Of a DNA stretch of 6,888 nt, positions 1 through 4,351 are shown piece after piece. This DNA comes from an uncultured Lachnospiraceae bacterium (lineage in GTDB: Bacteria; Bacillota; Clostridia; Lachnospirales; Lachnospiraceae): positions 1 through 6,888 of the forward strand of contig CAKZZH010000015.1 in NCBI GenBank assembly GCA_937885345.1, given 5' to 3'. Position 1 is the first letter of the stretch. Each line of letters opens with the position of its first letter. A model generated the notes under the pieces. It searched no databases and had not been told where the DNA came from. It worked only from the letters and a program-made list of their open reading frames with translations. A program made the translations under genes and the position numbers.

Positions 1-2
1 TC

Positions 3-1619
3 GCGGATATACACATCCTTATTATACACATATAGCACTCGTGCATCGGTAAGTGTGAGCACAGCCTTCGTGCCTTCTTCGAGAGCCTTGAACTCAGCGA
101 TGTTGTTCACCACAAGCTGTTCTTCCACCTTCACCGTGCATGTTGCCGTCGGTCCCGACTCTGCTGTGGCGGTAATAGTGCAAGTACCGACGCCCACACC
201 TGTTACTCGTCCTTCAGCATCGACGGTTGCGATGTTCTTGTTGCTTGATGTCCAAGTGACTTTCTCTTCGATATAGCTTGGGTCGTAGGTCACTGTGAGG
301 TTTCGCGATACTCCCACGCCGAGCGTCATTTCCTCGAGTATGCTGATGCTCTTGAGCACGTAGGCATCCTCAATATCGAAGTACACCACTCCGCCCGACT
401 GGCGTATATTGGTCAATCCCCACTGCGTTCCGCCCTCGTTCCATGGCAGGAGGTTTGCGGGCGAAGTGCCGTTGTTGAGTGTCTCCACGTTTCCTGTGCC
501 TGGGAATGGGTCGTAAGCAGAGGCATCGCCTTTCCATCCTCCTGCACGCACCAGCTCGTAGTAGTTGTGATTAGGATTTGAGTTCACGTTGTTGTAATCC
601 CACACCGAGGTGCTTGTGGAGTCCACACGGAACACGAGCATACCCGAGCCGGGGAGATAGTAGTTCCACTTTGTGCGCTGTCGGTTTTCGAGCATGAAGT
701 ATTCCTTTGCCACCGATGTGTTGATGCGGAAGCCGGTGTTCACCTCGTCGATGCTCTTCAGTGTGTAGCTGCCTTCCTTGTTGATGACGGTAGGCCCTCC
801 GATAAATCCCACCATATAACGCTCGAAGAGCGAGTAGCCGACAGGTGTGCGGCCGTCGTTGTAGTAGCTTCCGCCAGCCATTACCGACCAGTCGCCCGGG
901 TCGTTGCTCTGTCCGTTCTGCTCGTAGTCGGTGTCATAGAAGTCGGGCAAGCCGAGCACGTGACCGAACTCGTGGCATATTGTGCCGATGCCATCTATTT
1001 TCACCGTCGAAGGATAGTTGGTAAAACCACACAGCTCAACGCTGCTTGCATAGTCGCCAAGGTAAACTCCATCCTTGCGCACATAGCCATAGAATCCCGA
1101 GCGGTGAGGCCAGAAGAGACGGCTGTCGTTACCGCTATAGTTGGCACCATTACCTGCAACGATGAAATAAATCATGTCCACAAAGCCGTCACCGTCGCGG
1201 TCGTAGTCCTTGAAGTTAACCTGTGCGTCGGCTGCATCCACTGCTGCCCTGAGTATGTTCCACGCTCCGTCGGTGCCATTGGCGTCGTACTGGCTGTAAT
1301 TCAGCAGCTTTACCGGGCCCACCACGTCGAACTCTGGTGAGAACTTGCCGAAGGAGTTGTCGTAGAAATAGTCGCGCACCGAGCCGGTGTATGTCTGCTT
1401 GCGACCATTCGTGTCGGTATATCCTGTGTAGTTCTGCTTGTTCACCATGTCGTTCAGCAGTTCGGCATAATCGTCGCGCGAGAACTCTTTGTCGTTGAAC
1501 TCCACGAGTATGAGCAGTCCGCGGAAGTTGTTGTAGTCGTATTGCGCTGCCTTGTGTCTGGCCTGTGCCTTGCGCATCGACGAGATATTGTTGCGCTGCA
1601 TCTGCTGCATCTGCTGCTC
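3..1619 (-). CDS. Secreted M6-family zinc metalloprotease, partial at both ends (Bacteroidales-like)
   Basis: This is an open frame of 539 codons with no stop and no credible start. It is a secreted zinc endopeptidase of the immune inhibitor A-like M6 family. In order it shows the end of a propeptide (EQQMQQMQRNN), the first catalytic strand (FRGLLILVEFNDKEFS, about 1520-1475), a calcium-loop-like DYDRDGDGFVDMIYF (about 1205-1160), the zinc site CHEFGHVLGLPD (977-942; HExxHxxGxxD with catalytic Glu at 971-969), and the Met-turn-like WSVMAGG near 890. A Big_2 domain follows (about 356-125; TWTSSNKNIATVD), then the start of an OB-fold-like domain (VNNIAEFKALEEGTKAVLTL) that runs off the left edge. 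The C-terminus, where a Bacteroidales sorting domain would be expected, is therefore unseen. The signal peptide and most of the propeptide are also missing: upstream the frame meets TAG at 1628-1626, inside DNA that looks to come from another genome. I translated the whole frame and saw no internal frameshift. Family assignment is confident; Prevotella-like origin is inference. Confidence 0.9.
125..356 (-). other. Big_2 (bacterial Ig-like) domain within the M6 protease
   Basis: The translation runs from KSISILEEMTLGVG through VTWTSSNKNIATVD and GRVTGVGVGTCTITATA to CTVKVEEQ. This is the standard Big_2 pattern: a W-T-S-S-N core, an 'ATVD..GRVTGV' turn and a 'G-T-C-T-I-T-A' strand. Such domains act as spacers or adhesion modules after catalytic domains in secreted Bacteroidales enzymes. 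Confidence 0.85.
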
Positions 1620-1628
1620 CAGTCTCTA
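1595..1628. other. Probable chimeric join in a GCA/GAT repeat
   Basis: A tract with a 9-bp period (GCTGCATCT on the plus strand, two and a half copies, 1595-1617) lies exactly where two genes in different frames meet. To the right, the minus strand encodes an exported protein ending TGAADAADAA. To the left, the same bases in another frame encode EQQMQQMQ of an M6 protease propeptide. The protease frame is closed by TAG at 1628-1626, and the exported-protein frame becomes an out-of-frame reading of the protease until 1216. Base composition and codon choice also change here. The repeat gives the microhomology that an assembler, or a real recombination, could have used. Confidence 0.8.
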
Positions 1629-2005
1629 TGTAAACACCTGCGGATGTCTTATATGTAGAACCGCCATCCCAGTCTTCCTTTCCATCAAGTTCTGCTATCT
1701 TAAGAGTAACTGTGGCTACATCACCGGCCGCAAGAGTTACATCAAAATTAGCGCCATCCTGATTGTTAACATAGAGCCTGTTGCTTGAGTCAGACTCATT
1801 CAGGAAATAAAGTGACATTTTGCAATCAGCCGTTGCTGTATAGGTTGCTGTAAATACACCGTCGGAAGCGGTCATATCAACGATCACCTTATTACCCCAG
1901 TCACCGTCGATCGCATAACCCATCTGCCATTGCGCTTACAGCCATCATGCTGAGTGCGAGTGTTGCTGCTGCTACTGCTGCTGCTACTTTCTTGAAAATC
2001 TTCAT
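1618..2005 (-). CDS. Small exported beta-rich protein, frameshifted and 3'-truncated, function unknown
   Basis: The start is ATG at 2005-2003, with a good ribosome site (AAAGGAG, 2021-2015) nine bases upstream. The first 27 residues are a classic signal peptide (MKIFKK, then an Ala/Val/Leu core ending AVSAMA), with likely cleavage after AMA. As sequenced, this frame stops at TGA 1903-1901. Removing one G from the GGG run at 1921-1919 joins it smoothly to the next frame, giving AMA-DGYAIDGDWGNKVIVDM. The mature part then continues through VFTATYTATADCKMSLYFLN, NRLYVNNQDGANFDV and VATVTLKIAELDGKEDW, alternating polar and hydrophobic residues as in a beta-sandwich. It reaches an Ala/Asp-rich stretch (ETGAADAADAA), possibly a linker, where the chimeric join cuts it. 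I do not recognise the family. A carbohydrate-binding or surface beta-domain is only a guess from the fold pattern and neighbours. Residues encoded left of about 1600 in this frame do not belong to it. Confidence 0.7.
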
Positions 2006-2014
2006 AAAACCTTT

Positions 2015-2021
2015 CTCCTTT
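2015..2021 (-). promoter_or_regulatory. Ribosome binding site of the small exported protein
   Basis: AAAGGAG on the minus strand, with nine bases between it and ATG 2005-2003. It fixes the signal-peptide start and rules out the ATG at 1923, which has no such site and lies after the signal peptide. Confidence 0.8.
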
Positions 2022-2057
2022 AAATATTCTTATTAGTGCCCCCCGACACCAAAATGA

Positions 2058-2063
2058 ATTATA
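2058..2063 (-). promoter_or_regulatory. Extended -10 promoter element for the small exported protein
   Basis: The minus strand reads TGC-TATAAT, a perfect extended -10 (TGnTATAAT), about 50 bases upstream of ATG 2005 and just past the terminator of the previous gene. The -35 region is poor: the best candidate is TTGTAG, with an over-long 19-base spacer, which fits an extended -10 promoter. An A/T-rich tract (2088-2107) lies upstream and could act as an UP element. Start of transcription near 2050 would give a leader of roughly 45 bases. Confidence 0.6.
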
Positions 2064-2199
2064 GCACCATTATCGCCAAAATGCTACAATTTTTTTAAAT
2101 TTTTTTGTTAGATTTTACGAAAGGTTTTCTGCTAATAGTCCAAATATGCGCAAATTATGTAATTATTTTTATTTTATAAGCGAAAATATCACGAAACTA

Positions 2200-2233
2200 A
2201 AGGCGTTTGTGGATTAACAATCACAAACGCCTT
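2200..2233 (-). terminator. Hairpin terminator after the GH43 gene
   Basis: This is a perfect 12-bp inverted repeat (AAGGCGTTTGTG at 2200-2211 with CACAAACGCCTT at 2222-2233) around a 10-base loop. It begins 18 bases past the GH43 stop codon. On the minus strand it is followed by TTAGTTTCG, only a moderate T-tract. It separates the GH43 unit from the independently promoted small gene. Confidence 0.8.
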
Positions 2234-2251
2234 GATTGATCAGTCTTTCCT

Positions 2252-4246
2252 CTACTTGCTGCCCCAAAGACAAGTATCATTTGTGCCGATCAAACTAAAA
2301 GTCATACGGAATTCATGCGCTTTGGTTTCACACTGCTGATAGAAGAATACGCCTTTATATGTGACACCGCCGATAACCATTGTTACATACTGGTTATTGT
2401 AGGTCCATGTTCCACTCTTTGCACCGCTTATCGTGCCGTCAGAGTTAAAGGTTATTTTGACGCTCTTATTAACATTCGCGCCGTCATTTGTAAGGCCCAT
2501 ATCGATAAGCTCGTACTCTCCGGCCATCATATCCATGGAATAACCGGTCGTTGAGATCTCATCGCCGCGATATTCGTAAACCGCCGTAACAGGCCATCCG
2601 TCCTCATTTAGGAACTGCTGATGGACTCTGACCTCATGCCACTCCTGTCCGCAGTTAAACCGCGTATGATAGACAAGGAAACGATTTCCGCTGCCGTCGA
2701 TAAAAGCACTGTTATGGCCACCTGCCATATATCCGTTGGTATAATTGCCGTTTCCCTGCGCAAGCGAACTGAAATAGTAATTTCCAAAAAGCTTTATTCC
2801 GATGCTGTCCCTTGACGAGCCCCTTGCTGCCGCTCTCGTACCGTCCGCGTCAACATAGGTTCCGGTTACATCCTTGGAACGGAACATCCTTATCTGATAT
2901 CCGCCCTCTCTCGTAAGACCCCAGTAGCTTACATACAGATAATAATAATCCGTTGCCGCGTCATATACGATGTACGAGGCCTCACCCGTAGTTCCGTAAC
3001 CTCCCGCGATATGATATCCCATATACGGATCTGTAAAATCCGAAGCCCATGACTCACTGCCCATATCTGCGTATTTTACCGTATAGTCACGAAGTCCGGT
3101 TGCATTATCAAGTCTTATGAGATATATGCCGCCCGACCACGAGCCGTAGCTCATCCAGAGATTTCCGCTTTTATCATAAAATACACTCGGATCGATCGCA
3201 TGTGCTCCGTATGTATAGTTCCAGGTTGTTGCCGTACAGGAGGTGCTTCCGTCCTTGCAGACATAAGCATTTCGCGTATATCTTTCCGCATTTGCAAAAT
3301 CCGTATCACCCGTTGCTTTAACATAATCGGTAAGTGTATATGATCTTGTAGCATCTGCGGTAAAACCGGAATATACAACAGGTCCGACATACGTCCAGTT
3401 TCCCATAAGATTATCTGCCGTAAGAAGCACGATAACCGAATTCCAGGAGCATCCGTTAATGCTCATATACATGCACCATTTGCCAAGAGCCTTATTATAA
3501 ATGACATCAGGTGCCCACATATTACCCGAAGGATTATATACCGTATCGCCATTGTCGGCCCAGTCAAAGCCTTCGGCCATAAGCGTTTTATAGCTCGTTG
3601 AAATATTGTTGGTAAAAGTTTTCCAATTCTTCAGATCGTATGAATATGCAAATGCAAGATGCGATCCGAAAATGTAATAGCATTTCTTTCCGCTCGAATC
3701 GGTTCCTTCAACGATAGAAGGGTCATGCACCGTAACATGCGTAACCGTTCCGTCGGCCGTACCTGCGTCACTTACAGCGGATTGCGTCGCCGCTTCGGTT
3801 GCCTTCTCAGTTGCAGCCTCGGTAGCTCTATCGGTAGCCTTCTCTGTCGCTTTCTCGGTAACTTTCTCTGTTGCTGCCTCGGTCACTTTCTCAGTCCCCT
3901 TTTCGGTAGCCTCCTCGCCTGCCTTCTCGGTGCTTTCATCTTCAGCGCCGGTCGTTTCATCAGAATCGTCTACGGTTGTTTCATCAGAATCGTCTCCGGT
4001 CGTTTCTTCAGAATCGTCCTTAGTTGTCTTAGGTTCCTCTTCCGTCTCTTTATCAGATCCTTTCTCAGTCGCCTTTTCGGTAACGCTCTCGGTTTCATCC
4101 GATATATCTCCGGTTGTTTCCCCTGCGTCTTCTGTCGTACACTCGGATGCGGCAGATGAACCGTCTGCTTTATGGCATCCTCCAAGCACTGCAAATCCAA
4201 GTGTGAACAAAGCAAGTGCAATTGCCAGTATCTTTCTTTTTTTCAT
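2252..4246 (-). CDS. Lipoprotein endo-alpha-1,5-L-arabinanase, glycoside hydrolase family 43
   Basis: It likely cleaves internal alpha-1,5 bonds of arabinan on the outer cell surface. Counting from ATG 4246 (664 aa), residues 1-24 are a lipoprotein signal (MKKRKILAIALALF, then AVLGGC; lipidated Cys24). Residues about 25-165 are a low-complexity Thr/Glu/Lys/Asp tether with TEKATEAATEK-type and DDSDETTG repeats. The GH43 five-blade propeller follows: catalytic base Asp175 in VHDPSIV, the NMWAPDV strand, the pKa-tuning Asp352 in HAIDPSVFYD, general acid Glu422 in TTGEASYIVYD, and His511 in GGHNSAF, which in this family helps hold a central metal ion. Residues about 576-664 (GEYELIDMG to the end) match the small C-terminal beta-barrel of two-domain arabinanases such as Bacillus subtilis AbnB. 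All key residues are present, so it should be active. A TTG at 4264 in the same frame would add six residues but lacks a ribosome site and weakens the signal peptide; ATG 4246 has only a weak GCGGG site. It lies 105 bases after the surface-protein gene. Arabinanase is more likely than another GH43 activity, but the substrate is inferred. Confidence 0.9.
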   Translation of the reverse strand: MKKRKILAIALALFTLGFAVLGGCHKADGSSAASECTTEDAGETTGDISDETESVTEKATEKGSDKETEEEPKTTKDDSEETTGDDSDETTVDDSDETTGAEDESTEKAGEEATEKGTEKVTEAATEKVTEKATEKATDRATEAATEKATEAATQSAVSDAGTADGTVTHVTVHDPSIVEGTDSSGKKCYYIFGSHLAFAYSYDLKNWKTFTNNISTSYKTLMAEGFDWADNGDTVYNPSGNMWAPDVIYNKALGKWCMYMSINGCSWNSVIVLLTADNLMGNWTYVGPVVYSGFTADATRSYTLTDYVKATGDTDFANAERYTRNAYVCKDGSTSCTATTWNYTYGAHAIDPSVFYDKSGNLWMSYGSWSGGIYLIRLDNATGLRDYTVKYADMGSESWASDFTDPYMGYHIAGGYGTTGEASYIVYDAATDYYYLYVSYWGLTREGGYQIRMFRSKDVTGTYVDADGTRAAARGSSRDSIGIKLFGNYYFSSLAQGNGNYTNGYMAGGHNSAFIDGSGNRFLVYHTRFNCGQEWHEVRVHQQFLNEDGWPVTAVYEYRGDEISTTGYSMDMMAGEYELIDMGLTNDGANVNKSVKITFNSDGTISGAKSGTWTYNNQYVTMVIGGVTYKGVFFYQQCETKAHEFRMTFSLIGTNDTCLWGSK
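3780..4110 (-). repeat. Repetitive Thr/Glu/Lys/Asp linker-coding tract in the GH43 gene
   Basis: This tract encodes many degenerate copies of (A/V)TEK and ATEA (about 3780-3930). It then has three near-perfect 24-bp units at 3950-3973, 3974-3997 and 3998-4021, encoding the eight-residue repeat (D)DSDETT(G/V). Further TEKATEK and EETEE blocks lie up to about 4110. The tract forms a long charged tether between lipidated Cys24 and the catalytic domain, enough to cross a Gram-positive wall. Its strong repetition also produces long spurious frames on the other strand. Confidence 0.8.
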
Positions 4247-4275
4247 GTCAGTACCCGCTTTCAAATTCTTATGGA

Positions 4276-4303
4276 AAAGGCTGGAAACGATCTTCCGGCC
4301 TTT
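4276..4303. terminator. Hairpin between the surface-protein and GH43 genes
   Basis: This is an 11-bp stem with one G-T pair (arms 4276-4286 and 4293-4303) around a 6-base loop. It lies about 50 bases after the surface-protein stop and 30 bases before the GH43 start. On the plus strand it is followed by ATATTTTTAATG. On the minus strand, the direction of the genes, only TTTTCC follows, so termination there may be partial. It could be a terminator or attenuator setting the ratio of the two proteins, or an mRNA-processing hairpin. I found no convincing separate promoter for GH43 in the 105-base gap. Confidence 0.5.
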
Positions 4304-4351
4304 ATATTTTTAATGTAAAATCCATGCAGCTAATATCTGCGTTGCCCTGTA

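Larger units (their letters stand above)
2006..2251. other. Intergenic region between the GH43 gene and the small exported gene
   Basis: This AT-rich spacer holds, in minus-strand order, the GH43 terminator (2233-2200), an A/T-rich tract with runs of seven T (2088-2107), the extended -10 promoter (2063-2058) and the ribosome site (2021-2015). I see no further coding frame, RNA gene or operator palindrome. Confidence 0.6.

Noticed and set aside
960..1340. Plus-strand 126-codon frame
   Set aside because: It is antisense to the M6 catalytic domain, which is well supported by the zinc motif.
1595..1617. Short direct repeats as a possible CRISPR or attachment site
   Set aside because: The units are 9 bp with no spacers, and the repeat codes Ala-Asp or Gln-Met depending on frame; no integrase or cas gene is present.
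1552..1788. Cys-rich 78-codon plus-strand frame
   Set aside because: It crosses the join, is antisense to coding DNA on both sides, and its Cys/Ile repeats come from the GCTGCATCT repeat.
3659..4159. Plus-strand frame rich in Leu/Arg/Phe repeats, and another at 3930-4313 rich in Ser/Val
   Set aside because: Both are antisense readings of the repetitive GH43 tether; the repetition suppresses stops.
4244..4264. TTG start giving a six-residue longer GH43 precursor
   Set aside because: No ribosome site precedes it, and the ATG at 4246 begins a standard lipoprotein signal (MKKRK).
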